From contig CADBKZ010000001.1 of assembly GCA_902795355.1 (NCBI GenBank), forward strand, positions 1 to 64,000: a DNA stretch of 64,000 nt, given 5' to 3'. Below the pieces are notes generated by a model that had not been told where the DNA came from, made no database searches, and was given only the letters and a program-made list of their open reading frames with translations. Source of the stretch: an uncultured Ruminococcus sp. GTDB lineage: Bacteria > Bacillota > Clostridia > Oscillospirales > CAG-272. Each line of letters opens with the position of its first letter. Positions within the stretch are counted from its first letter, which is position 1. A program made the translations under genes and the position numbers. Positions 45,995 through 53,852 of this stretch are shown here, piece after piece.

Positions 45995-46023
45995 ATTATA
46001 GCATATTTCCCGCCCGATTGCAA
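45995..46023 (-). promoter_or_regulatory. Aminotransferase promoter
   Basis: TTGCAA (46018-46023), 17-nt spacer ending gggaaatatgc, TATAAT (45995-46000). Confidence 0.85.
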
Positions 46024-46070
46024 TAGATTTTGCAAAATTTATACGGAAAAATTGCAAAAAATCTTCAAAA

Positions 46071-48497
46071 TCAAAATTTTTTCCAAAAATCAGAGGCGAT
46101 ATTTGCAAGTTCCGAGGCGGTTTTTGCATATTGAAGGCGATTCCAATGGTTTGGGATCAGCTGTTGATAGCGCGGCTCGCCCCAACGGTCGTCCGCAAGA
46201 ACAATGATTCCTTTGTCGGTTTCGCTTCGGATTACCCGCCCCGCCGCTTGCAGCACGCGGTTCATCCCGGGGTAGGTATAGGCATAGTCGTATCCGCTCT
46301 CGCGGGTGGATTCGTAGTAGTCGCGCAGAATGTTCCGTTCATCCGAGAGCGCGGGCAGACCGACCCCGACGATCGCAACCCCGATCAACCGGCCGCCGGC
46401 AAGGTCCACCCCCTCGGAAAACGACCCGCCGAGCACGCAGAATCCCACGCGGAGCTTCCCGTCGTCGCGAAACGCGCCGAGGAACGCCTCGCGCGCTTCG
46501 GCTCCCATGCCGCGCGTTTGAACCACGGTCGGCACCTTCGGGTATTTTTCCGAAAAGGCTTTCCGCACCTTTTCCATGTAATCATAGGACGGGAAATAGG
46601 CGATGTAGTTTCCCGCTCGGGCGGACGCCATGGCGGCGATAACCGCGGCGAGCTTTTTCACCGATTTTTCCCGATCCTCGTACCGTGTGCTGACCCCCGT
46701 TACCGCGGCGACGCAGAGATTTTCCGGATCGTAAGGCGACGGCAGCGCGACCTTGACCGCGCCCCTGCCGCCTCCGAGGATGTCCGCAAAATAATCGAGC
46801 GGCGTCAGCGTTGCCGAAAACAGAACGGACGCTTTGGCAAGCGAGAGCTTTTCGGCAAGGATTTCCGAGGGGTCAAGGCAGATCAACCGCACCGAAACGT
46901 CCCCGTTCCGCACGGCCACAAAGGTCAGAAAACGCGAATCGAAAAAGGGCGCGACGGTCTCGAAACGCCGCAGAGACGAGAGAAACCGCAGCAATTCGGT
47001 TTCGGTCTCCTCGCCCGAATGCGCGCGGCTCCATGCCTCGGCCGCTTCCCGACAGGCCGCAACCGCTTCGAAGAGCTGCGGAACGGTTCCGTGGTTCAGG
47101 TAGTATCCCTGCTCCGTTCCGTCCTCGTTTTTGGTCAGCGTATCGCGGCAGAGTTTTTTCAGCCCGCGCAGAACGCCGACATAATCCGCCATCGGTTTGA
47201 GCGCGTCCCGTTCGGCCGGATGCGCCGCGAGCAGCGCGCGAAGGAGCAACTCCGCGGGGAGAACCGTCAGCTCGGCCGAGTACATGGCCGCGGCGCGGTC
47301 GCCGAGGTTGTGCGCCTCGTCCACAAGGAACACAAACCGCCCCGCCTGCCTCGCGTCGTCGTCGTCGAAATACCGCCGCAGGTACACCATGGGGTCGAAC
47401 ACATAGTTATAATCGCAAATCAGAATGTCGCAGAACTCGGAAAGTTCCAACTGAAATTCGTAGGGGCAGATCCCGCAGGCGTCGGCCGCCTCGGCAATTG
47501 TGGCGCGCGGATAGCCGCTCTGGCGGGCAAGCAGATCGCAGACCGCGGCCTTGGAGCGGTCGTAAAAATCCCGCGCGCGCGGGCAATCCTTCGGGTTGCA
47601 ATGGCGGGAGATTCCGGCGGGGTCGTTCTTGGCCGCCGGATTGGCGCAGAGCTGTTCCCGCGAGGTCAGCACAACGGTGCGAAGCCGCGATCCGGCGCGG
47701 AAAATATCGGCGGCGGCGCGGTAGGCCTCGCGCGCCGTGGAAGTTTTGGCGGTCAGGTAGAAAATGCGGTCGCAACGCCCCTCCCCGAGCGCGCGGACGG
47801 CGGGATAAAGCGCGGAGACCGTTTTGCCAACGCCCGTTGGCGCCTGAATGAACAGCCGCCGGCCCAGCTTGATGTCGCGGTAACATTCGCGGAGCATAAT
47901 GTCCTGCGCCTCGCGGACCGTTTCATAGGGAAACTGCCCCGTTGCGACCGACGGAAGCAGAACGTTCCGCCGCTCTTCCAGAATGGCGGCGCGGTACTCA
48001 ATGCGGGCGAGAAGCCCGATGCAGAACGCTTCCAGCTCCGGCTCGGAGAACAGCGATTCAAACGTTCTGGTTTTTCCGTCGTCAAGGCGGAAGAGCGTCC
48101 GGCGCACGCGAACCGAGGCAAACCCCGCCTCGCGCAGGTAAAGCCACGCGGTCAGATTCGCCTGCGCGGTGTGGTACGCGTTTGGCTCCGCAAAGCCGCG
48201 CCCCGAAACCGACTTGATCTCTTCCACAGCGGGCGGATCGCCCGCGAGGATCGCGTCGGCTCGCCCCTGAATTTCATAGGTTCTGCCATGGAACGCAACG
48301 CGGGACGAAACGGGGACTTCGGCGCGATCATCCTTTCCGAGAGCCTCTTGCAGGCGGCGGTGCGCGTCCCTGCCCTGCGCCGCGCGCTCCGCGCTCCGGC
48401 GCCCCGCGCGCAAATCGAGACTGCCGCCGGTCAGCGCAAGATCGCAAACTTCTCGCACCGAAAGGCGGAACACGCCGTCGTCCGGACAGTATTGCAT
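46071..48497 (-). CDS. XPD/DinG-type helicase with N-terminal PD-(D/E)XK nuclease domain
   Basis: An 808-residue protein. The first ~170 residues form a Cas4/RecB-like nuclease domain with the signature GRADAIL...VEEIKSV. The rest is a superfamily 2 iron-sulfur helicase: Walker A QAPTGVGKT, a cysteine cluster for 4Fe-4S (LCANPAA, RHCNPKDC, CGICPYE), DEAH box VDEAHN and C-terminal motifs RGMGAEAREAFL and QAAGRVIRSETDKG. It probably processes DNA ends or R-loops in repair. The start at 48497 has GGAAAGGGG. Divergent from the MecA-like gene. Confidence 0.9.
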   Translation of the reverse strand: MQYCPDDGVFRLSVREVCDLALTGGSLDLRAGRRSAERAAQGRDAHRRLQEALGKDDRAEVPVSSRVAFHGRTYEIQGRADAILAGDPPAVEEIKSVSGRGFAEPNAYHTAQANLTAWLYLREAGFASVRVRRTLFRLDDGKTRTFESLFSEPELEAFCIGLLARIEYRAAILEERRNVLLPSVATGQFPYETVREAQDIMLRECYRDIKLGRRLFIQAPTGVGKTVSALYPAVRALGEGRCDRIFYLTAKTSTAREAYRAAADIFRAGSRLRTVVLTSREQLCANPAAKNDPAGISRHCNPKDCPRARDFYDRSKAAVCDLLARQSGYPRATIAEAADACGICPYEFQLELSEFCDILICDYNYVFDPMVYLRRYFDDDDARQAGRFVFLVDEAHNLGDRAAAMYSAELTVLPAELLLRALLAAHPAERDALKPMADYVGVLRGLKKLCRDTLTKNEDGTEQGYYLNHGTVPQLFEAVAACREAAEAWSRAHSGEETETELLRFLSSLRRFETVAPFFDSRFLTFVAVRNGDVSVRLICLDPSEILAEKLSLAKASVLFSATLTPLDYFADILGGGRGAVKVALPSPYDPENLCVAAVTGVSTRYEDREKSVKKLAAVIAAMASARAGNYIAYFPSYDYMEKVRKAFSEKYPKVPTVVQTRGMGAEAREAFLGAFRDDGKLRVGFCVLGGSFSEGVDLAGGRLIGVAIVGVGLPALSDERNILRDYYESTRESGYDYAYTYPGMNRVLQAAGRVIRSETDKGIIVLADDRWGEPRYQQLIPNHWNRLQYAKTASELANIASDFWKKF

Positions 48498-48542
48498 GCG
48501 GAACACCCCTTTCCCCGACTCCGAAACGCCGGAAACAAAGTA

Positions 48543-48571
48543 AGTATACCACATTTTTCCGCGAAAATCAA
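48543..48571 (-). promoter_or_regulatory. Helicase promoter
   Basis: TTGATT (48566-48571), 17-nt spacer ending aaaaatgtgg, TATACT (48543-48548). Confidence 0.8.
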
Positions 48572-48614
48572 GCCCCGCGGAGCGGTTCCTTGAAAATTAC
48601 CATTATTTTGGGGG

Positions 48615-48642
48615 TTCCATTTTTCGCAAAACCGACTATAAT
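48615..48642 (+). promoter_or_regulatory. Possible promoter of the MecA-like gene
   Basis: TATAAT at 48637-48642 with TTCCAT (48615-48620) 16 nt upstream; the -35 is weak. No CtsR box is visible here. Confidence 0.55.
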
Positions 48643-48684
48643 GGGAATAGAGGAGCCGCGGGCTCGGGGGAAAGGAGAAAGAAC

Positions 48685-49299
48685 GTGGAACTGATACGCA
48701 TCAGCGACCGAAAACTGAAAATTATGCTGACGCCTTCGGATATGTCGCAATTCGAAATGAACGCGGAACGGCTGGGAGAGGACTCGGAACAAATGCGCCG
48801 TTCGTTCCGGCTACTGATGCGCGAGGTGCGCCGCAAGATTGCTTTCGACCTTGACGACCGCCGCATTTCGGTTCAGTATTTTCCCTCGCGCGGGGGCGGC
48901 TGCGAAATGTTTGTGAGCAGTTTGCCCCAAGGCGACGACAAAAAGCGCGCGCTGACGCCGGTTGCCCCCTCGGGGCTTCCTGCAAAGCCGCTCCGCGCGC
49001 AAACCTTCCGTCGGGAATCCGCCTACCGGATGCGGGAGCTGGAACCGCTCCTGCGCGCATGCCGGCGGCTGCGCGCGCTCCGGTTTATGGGGGACAGCGC
49101 GGCCTATCGGGACGACCGCGGCGGGTACTTTCTCCTGATCGGTCTGGCGTCGCCTTCTCCGTTTTCCCTGCCGGACGAGGTCGCGTTTCTTTCGGAATAC
49201 GGAGAACTCCGCAACGTTTCGCAAACCAAAATCTACATCCGCGAGCACGCCGCGCTCATTTCCGACCGCGCCGTGGAACAGCTTTCGGAACTGATATAA
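48685..49299 (+). CDS. MecA-like adaptor protein for ClpC
   Basis: A 204-residue protein that opens MELIRISDRKLKIMLTPSDM, matching the N-terminal substrate-binding domain of the MecA/YpbH family, followed by GGCEMFVSSL. The C-terminal half (LGLASPSPFSL, FLSEYGELRNVSQTKIYIREHAALI) matches the ClpC-binding domain. MecA delivers substrates to ClpC and helps it assemble. The start is GTG with AAAGGAG. The clpC operon is 28 kb away; this is the only MecA-like gene seen in the window. Confidence 0.82.
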   Translation: MELIRISDRKLKIMLTPSDMSQFEMNAERLGEDSEQMRRSFRLLMREVRRKIAFDLDDRRISVQYFPSRGGGCEMFVSSLPQGDDKKRALTPVAPSGLPAKPLRAQTFRRESAYRMRELEPLLRACRRLRALRFMGDSAAYRDDRGGYFLLIGLASPSPFSLPDEVAFLSEYGELRNVSQTKIYIREHAALISDRAVEQLSELI

Positions 49300-49310
49300 G
49301 GGAATCTTTG

Positions 49311-49356
49311 AAAGAACATACGGGGCGTTCCGCGCGGAACGCCCCGTATGTTCTTT
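49311..49356. terminator. Bidirectional terminator between mecA-like and DHHW genes
   Basis: Perfect 21-bp stem (49311-49331 / 49336-49356) with a gcgc loop and AAAG/CTTT ends. Confidence 0.88.
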
Positions 49357-49367
49357 CGGGAACCCGC

Positions 49368-50534
49368 TTATCGGAAGCGGGCGGCCGTGTCGGTCGTCAG
49401 AACGTTGGAAAGGGTGTAGACCACCAGCGCGCGGTCGGCGCCGTACTCCATGGCGCGCGCGGTCAGGTCGGTAAAATCGGCGCGCGCGGAAGAGAGGTTC
49501 AGGAGAACCAGATCGAAATGCCGCGCCAGAAACGGCGCGAGGCTGTTCGCAAAACTGTCCTTGAAAACCACCAACCGCGGACGCGCCGCGCCGTCCCGTC
49601 GGGAAACGGTCACAACGTCGTGCGTTCCGTCGAGAAAGAGTTCGTAACCGATCTCCGCGCCCTCGTCGGGAAAGGTATAGAACCCGTCCGTCGGTTTTCC
49701 GTCGGCGGTCACGGCATAGTCCCCGTCGTCGGGTCGCGCCCAGATCTCCAAGCGGTCGGGAGCCACCCATTTCATGCCGCCCGCCGCCCAGAAGGAGCCG
49801 CGGAAACGGTTGGTAACGGTTACGGGCGCGAACGCGGACGGCGGCAGGATTTCGCGCTCCATTCCGAACGCGCGCATCGCCTCGCGATAGCCGTAATAGG
49901 CGCCGAGCGTGGTCCAATGGTGATCGGTGCGGTAAACGACCGCTTCCCCCGCCTCGTACCGTTCCCGCAGAACCCCCGCCATGTCCGGCGCGACGACCCA
50001 CGGGGCAAGCGCGCTCTCCCATTCTTCGAGCATCCCGCGCGAGGGTTCCGACGGATAATGGAACGCCGACGCGGCAACGTCAACGCTCCTGCCCGTAAAC
50101 AAAAAAACGGTTGGGACCCGCGCGTTTGCGGCGGCGCGGTTGACCCCCTCGGCGGCCGCCAGAAGGTGCGATTCGTCAACGCGGTCGGTATCGGGGATCG
50201 CGCCGTTTGCGGTCGCCATATCAAACCGGACGCGCGCGAGCTGCCCCGCTTTTCCAAGCAAAATACCGTTGTTTTCGCCCTTTCCGGCGGCGATCTCCAC
50301 CGCGCCTTTGAGGCCGACAAACCAATTGCGGAACGGAAATTGATCGGCATACCAATCGTTGACCTCTTCGCCAAGCCGCCCCGAAAGAAGCGAGCGGAAC
50401 TCCACACGAGGTTTCGTTTGCAGGGCGCGCTTCTCTTCCGCCGAGAACGGACTCTGCGGAAGCACAAGGAACAGAATGGCAAACATTACGAGAAACAGGC
50501 AAAACAGGATTACGGTGGTTTGTTCGGGTCGCAT
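49368..50534 (-). CDS. DHHW-family extracytoplasmic protein (AlgX/AlgJ-like)
   Basis: A 388-residue protein with an N-terminal membrane anchor (~8-28) and the DHHW motif YRTDHHWTTLGAYYGY. Later, RLVVFKDSFANSLAPFL carries a second conserved serine segment, as in AlgJ/AlgX/PatB-type SGNH acetyltransferases. It probably transfers acyl groups delivered by the adjacent MBOAT protein to a cell-surface polymer. RBS GAAAGGAG. It lies 12 nt after the MBOAT gene. Confidence 0.88.
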   Translation of the reverse strand: MRPEQTTVILFCLFLVMFAILFLVLPQSPFSAEEKRALQTKPRVEFRSLLSGRLGEEVNDWYADQFPFRNWFVGLKGAVEIAAGKGENNGILLGKAGQLARVRFDMATANGAIPDTDRVDESHLLAAAEGVNRAAANARVPTVFLFTGRSVDVAASAFHYPSEPSRGMLEEWESALAPWVVAPDMAGVLRERYEAGEAVVYRTDHHWTTLGAYYGYREAMRAFGMEREILPPSAFAPVTVTNRFRGSFWAAGGMKWVAPDRLEIWARPDDGDYAVTADGKPTDGFYTFPDEGAEIGYELFLDGTHDVVTVSRRDGAARPRLVVFKDSFANSLAPFLARHFDLVLLNLSSARADFTDLTARAMEYGADRALVVYTLSNVLTTDTAARFR

Positions 50535-50546
50535 GGCGGTCTCCTT

Positions 50547-51950
50547 TCAGAATTGAAAATATTCAAATGGGCTGAACGCGCGGTCGGCAAGGCAAGCCGT
50601 AACCAACAAGAGCGCAAGCACGCAGAGCGCGGGGCGAAGCCAACGGAAGCACGGGCGTTTTTCGGTCAACCGGTCGAACAACCGTTTCGGAAGCGGCGTA
50701 CACCCAACCGCGGCAACCGCGAGGAGCGGCAGCAAAACGAGCAAACGGTAGCCGTCGAGCAGGTCCGCAAAGCGACAGCCCGCGCCAACCAGATACCCGA
50801 GCGTGCGCCCCACGGTTGCAAGATCCGACTCCGAAAACAGCAGAAAACCGAGAAAAACGAGCAACAGCGTTCCCGCACGGCGCAAGCCCGCGGGAATTTT
50901 TTGAAGCCGCTCCCGCAGAAGAAAACGCTCGGCCGAGAGCAAAACCAGATAGTAAACTCCCCAAAGCAAAAAGTTCCAATCGGCCCCGTGCCAAAGCCCC
51001 GTTAAAACCCAGACAACGGCGAGGTTGCGGAATTGCTTCCACTTCCCGCGCCGGTTGCCGCCCAAGGGGATATAAACATATTCGCGGAACCATGCGGAAA
51101 GCGTGATGTGCCATCGCCGCCAGAAATCGGCAATGCTTTCGGCGGTATACGGGTAGCGGAAGTTTTCGGGAAAGTGAAAACCGAACATACGGCCCAGCCC
51201 GATCGCCATATCCGAATACCCCGAAAAATCAAAATAGAGATGCAGGCTGTAAAAGACGACCGAGAGCCATGCGCCGAGCGCGCTCGGGGAAAGCGTCAGG
51301 GCGTCCCGAAAATACGTCCACGCGCCGGCCAGAGGATCGCCGAGCAACACCTTTTTCGCCAATCCCGCGCAGAAACGTTCGGCTCCGGCGGCAAAGTCGG
51401 CCGCCGCAACCGTCCGGTCGCGCAGCTGTCGGTCGATTTCGCGGTAACGGACGATCGGACCCGCGATCAGCTGCGGAAAGAGCGCAACGTAGGTCCCGAA
51501 CGCGGCGTAATTCCGTTGGAGTTCGGCGTCGCCGCGGTAGAGATCGATGGAATAGGACATGATCTGAAAGGTATAAAACGAAATTCCAACGGGCAGGCGA
51601 AGCCCGAGGATCGGGAGATTCCAAAAAGGCAGGCGGGAAAGCGTTTCGGCGCCGAAATCGTAATATTTGAAAAACAAGAGCGCGGAAAGCGAAACCGAAA
51701 GCGAGAGGATCAACCACCGCCGCGCCGCGGCCGGCTTTTCCACCCGATTTTTCGCAATGGGAAAGCCGAACGCGTATGCCGCCGTAAAAGAGGCGACCAT
51801 CAGCAAAATGAATTTTGGCTCGCCCCAACCGTAAAACAAAAGGCTGAACAGCAACAGCACGGCGTTTCTCCACCGCCGCGGGCAAAGATAGCAGGCGGCG
51901 AGAACGGCGGGAAGAAACGCATAGAGAAACGCCAACGACGAAAAAACCAT
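50547..51950 (-). CDS. MBOAT-family O-acyltransferase (AlgI/PatA/DltB-like)
   Basis: A 467-residue polytopic membrane enzyme with about ten or more hydrophobic segments. MBOAT marks are RRWHITLSAWFREYVYIPLGGNRRG and the active-site histidine in GLWHGADWNFLLWG. AlgI/PatA-type enzymes pass acyl groups across the membrane to a partner acetyltransferase, here the downstream DHHW protein. The acceptor polymer cannot be deduced. RBS AGGGGCAGGG. Confidence 0.93.
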   Translation of the reverse strand: MVFSSLAFLYAFLPAVLAACYLCPRRWRNAVLLLFSLLFYGWGEPKFILLMVASFTAAYAFGFPIAKNRVEKPAAARRWLILSLSVSLSALLFFKYYDFGAETLSRLPFWNLPILGLRLPVGISFYTFQIMSYSIDLYRGDAELQRNYAAFGTYVALFPQLIAGPIVRYREIDRQLRDRTVAAADFAAGAERFCAGLAKKVLLGDPLAGAWTYFRDALTLSPSALGAWLSVVFYSLHLYFDFSGYSDMAIGLGRMFGFHFPENFRYPYTAESIADFWRRWHITLSAWFREYVYIPLGGNRRGKWKQFRNLAVVWVLTGLWHGADWNFLLWGVYYLVLLSAERFLLRERLQKIPAGLRRAGTLLLVFLGFLLFSESDLATVGRTLGYLVGAGCRFADLLDGYRLLVLLPLLAVAAVGCTPLPKRLFDRLTEKRPCFRWLRPALCVLALLLVTACLADRAFSPFEYFQF

Positions 51951-52089
51951 TCCCTGCCCCTCGCTTTTGCACCGGATTCAACATCAGTATTTTCCGATTT
52001 TGCTTTTTCATGCGGAAACGGTGAAAATCTCTTTTTTTCGCAAAGCAAATAAAAACGTGAAAATCGAAGATTTATAGCAAAAAAACGGA

Positions 52090-52118
52090 TTTACATTTTC
52101 GGGGAAATGTGGTAAAAT
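52090..52118 (+). promoter_or_regulatory. Promoter of the secreted esterase gene
   Basis: TTTACA (52090-52095), 17-nt spacer ending ggggaaatgtgg, TAAAAT (52113-52118). Confidence 0.85.
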
Positions 52119-52162
52119 AAAAACAGTCCATCCCGACAATTTCAAAGAAAGAGGAACCGCAT

Positions 52163-53245
52163 ATGAAACAACGCGCGCACGCCCTGCGAAAAGGATTCTT
52201 TTCGGCTGTAATCCTTTTGCTGATCTTTTCGTTCCCGTTTGCCGCTTCGGCAAATATCGTTCTCAAAAACGACCGAGGAGATGAATTTGACATGACCACA
52301 TTATTCAAAGCCGAATCGTTTACCTCTTCCACCGGAACCACGCTCCAATACCGCATCTTTCTGCCGGAAGATTACAACGCCGCAAAGAAATACCCGCTGA
52401 TCCTGTTTCTCCACGGCGCGGGAGAGCGCGGAAACGATAACGAATCCCAATTGAAAACCGGCATCTGCGAACCGTTCAAAAAAGTAAGCTCGGAAATTTA
52501 CGATTGCATTGTCCTCGCGCCGCAATGCCCCGCCGACAGCAAATGGGTGAATGTGGAGCAATGGACGGATTGCGAATACGACAGCGAAAAGATCCCCGAA
52601 TCGGCGGTTCTCGCGGCGGCGGTAGAGCTGTTTGAACAGACCAAAGCGACTTACAGCGTTGATCCCGACCGCGTGTATGTGACCGGCCTTTCCATGGGCG
52701 GCTACGGCACATGGGATCTGCTGGTGCGCCACCCCGATCTGTTTGCGGCGGCCATGCCCCTATGCGGCGGCGCGGACTACCGGAAAGCCGACCTGATCCG
52801 CGATATTCCCATTTGGACGTTCCACGGTTCGGCAGACCCCACGGTTCCGCCGCATGGCACCGAAAGAATGGTGAACGAAATTATTGATACGGGCGGGGAC
52901 GAATGCATTTATACGGTATACGAAAACAGCGCGCATAATATCTGGGGGCCGGTTTATTCCCGAACCGATATTCTGCCTTGGCTGTTGAGCAAAAAACTCT
53001 CCGACCGCCTCGGCTCGCCGAGCGAGACCGCCAAGCAAACCGAAGCGACGGAAACGACCGCTCCGACCCCGACCGAAACAACGCAGCCTGTAACCGCCGA
53101 CGAACCGCCGGCAACGGAAAGCGAGACGACGGAAGCCCCGAAAAACGCTTCCTGCAAATCCAGCGTCGGCGCGGCGATCCCCGCAATGGGAGCCGCGGCC
53201 GTATTTGCCGCGGTTGCGACCAAAAAGAAGAAAAAGGAAGATTGA
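52163..53245 (+). CDS. Secreted alpha/beta esterase with C-terminal membrane anchor
   Basis: A 360-residue secreted hydrolase of the prolyl-oligopeptidase/CE1-like esterase type. Signal peptide to ~30, oxyanion loop FLHGAGERG, nucleophile elbow GLSMGGYGTWD, Asp in HGSADPTVPP and His in SAHNIW. A Thr/Pro/Glu-rich spacer follows, then CKSSVGAAIP, a hydrophobic helix and a TKKKKKED tail that should hold the protein at the membrane. Likely substrates are acylated or feruloylated polysaccharides (inference). RBS AGAGGAAC. Confidence 0.87.
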   Translation: MKQRAHALRKGFFSAVILLLIFSFPFAASANIVLKNDRGDEFDMTTLFKAESFTSSTGTTLQYRIFLPEDYNAAKKYPLILFLHGAGERGNDNESQLKTGICEPFKKVSSEIYDCIVLAPQCPADSKWVNVEQWTDCEYDSEKIPESAVLAAAVELFEQTKATYSVDPDRVYVTGLSMGGYGTWDLLVRHPDLFAAAMPLCGGADYRKADLIRDIPIWTFHGSADPTVPPHGTERMVNEIIDTGGDECIYTVYENSAHNIWGPVYSRTDILPWLLSKKLSDRLGSPSETAKQTEATETTAPTPTETTQPVTADEPPATESETTEAPKNASCKSSVGAAIPAMGAAAVFAAVATKKKKKED

Positions 53246-53248
53246 ACC

Positions 53249-53294
53249 CCAAAGAAAGAGGACCGGCGCCTGCGCGTCGGTCCTCTTTCTTTGG
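53249..53294. terminator. Bidirectional terminator between esterase and YcxB-like genes
   Basis: Long stem (ccaaagaaagaggaccg-cgc against its complement, with one G-T pair) and a small loop. The arms are A-rich on one side and T-rich on the other. Confidence 0.85.
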
Positions 53295-53852
53295 TTATTG
53301 AATCTGAACTCCCGTTTTTTCGGAAAGGAATTGCAGAAAAGCGTTTTTTTCTTCCGCATCCCGAAAAGCGGTAAAAGGGATAATATAAAACGCCATTAAC
53401 GATTCTTTTCTGATATACAGATAGTTTTCATCCGAATATATTTGTTTGAGAATCGAATACCGGTGGCGTTCTTCCCCCCTACTGTCCACACATCGGAAGA
53501 ATTCATCCTCAAAAGAATACTCCATCGTTTCCCCGCAGAGATACTCTCCCGATTCGCACATTTTATGAACCGTTTCGGGTAGGTTTTTTGCTTCCCGGGA
53601 AACTCCGAAAAGCGCAATAATTACCACAATCAGGATAACGACATTTACCGCAACGCCGACGCCCATCGTTCGGGGGGCGGTTTTGATGGTCAGTAAAAAT
53701 AACGCCGACATGAAAGCGCAGTACGCAATGAGCCAGAAGAACAAGCCTCTTACCGATTTCTTTTGTTTCTGAACTTCGGGAACCTTTCGGAAAATGCACC
53801 GATTCATCCACAAATATGCGTCTTCATAGAGTTCAAAAGTCAAATGAAACAT
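53295..53852 (-). CDS. YcxB-like membrane protein
   Basis: A 185-residue protein with two membrane helices (~37-56 and ~65-83) and a C-terminal YcxB-type domain (YSILKQIYSDENYLYIRKESLMAFYIIPFTAF). Function unknown. Base composition is clearly more AT-rich than its neighbours, hinting at later acquisition. Its ATG directly follows the stop of the GH2 gene (TAAATG), and the RBS GGAAGGAT lies in the end of that gene. Confidence 0.8.
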   Translation of the reverse strand: MFHLTFELYEDAYLWMNRCIFRKVPEVQKQKKSVRGLFFWLIAYCAFMSALFLLTIKTAPRTMGVGVAVNVVILIVVIIALFGVSREAKNLPETVHKMCESGEYLCGETMEYSFEDEFFRCVDSRGEERHRYSILKQIYSDENYLYIRKESLMAFYIIPFTAFRDAEEKNAFLQFLSEKTGVQIQ

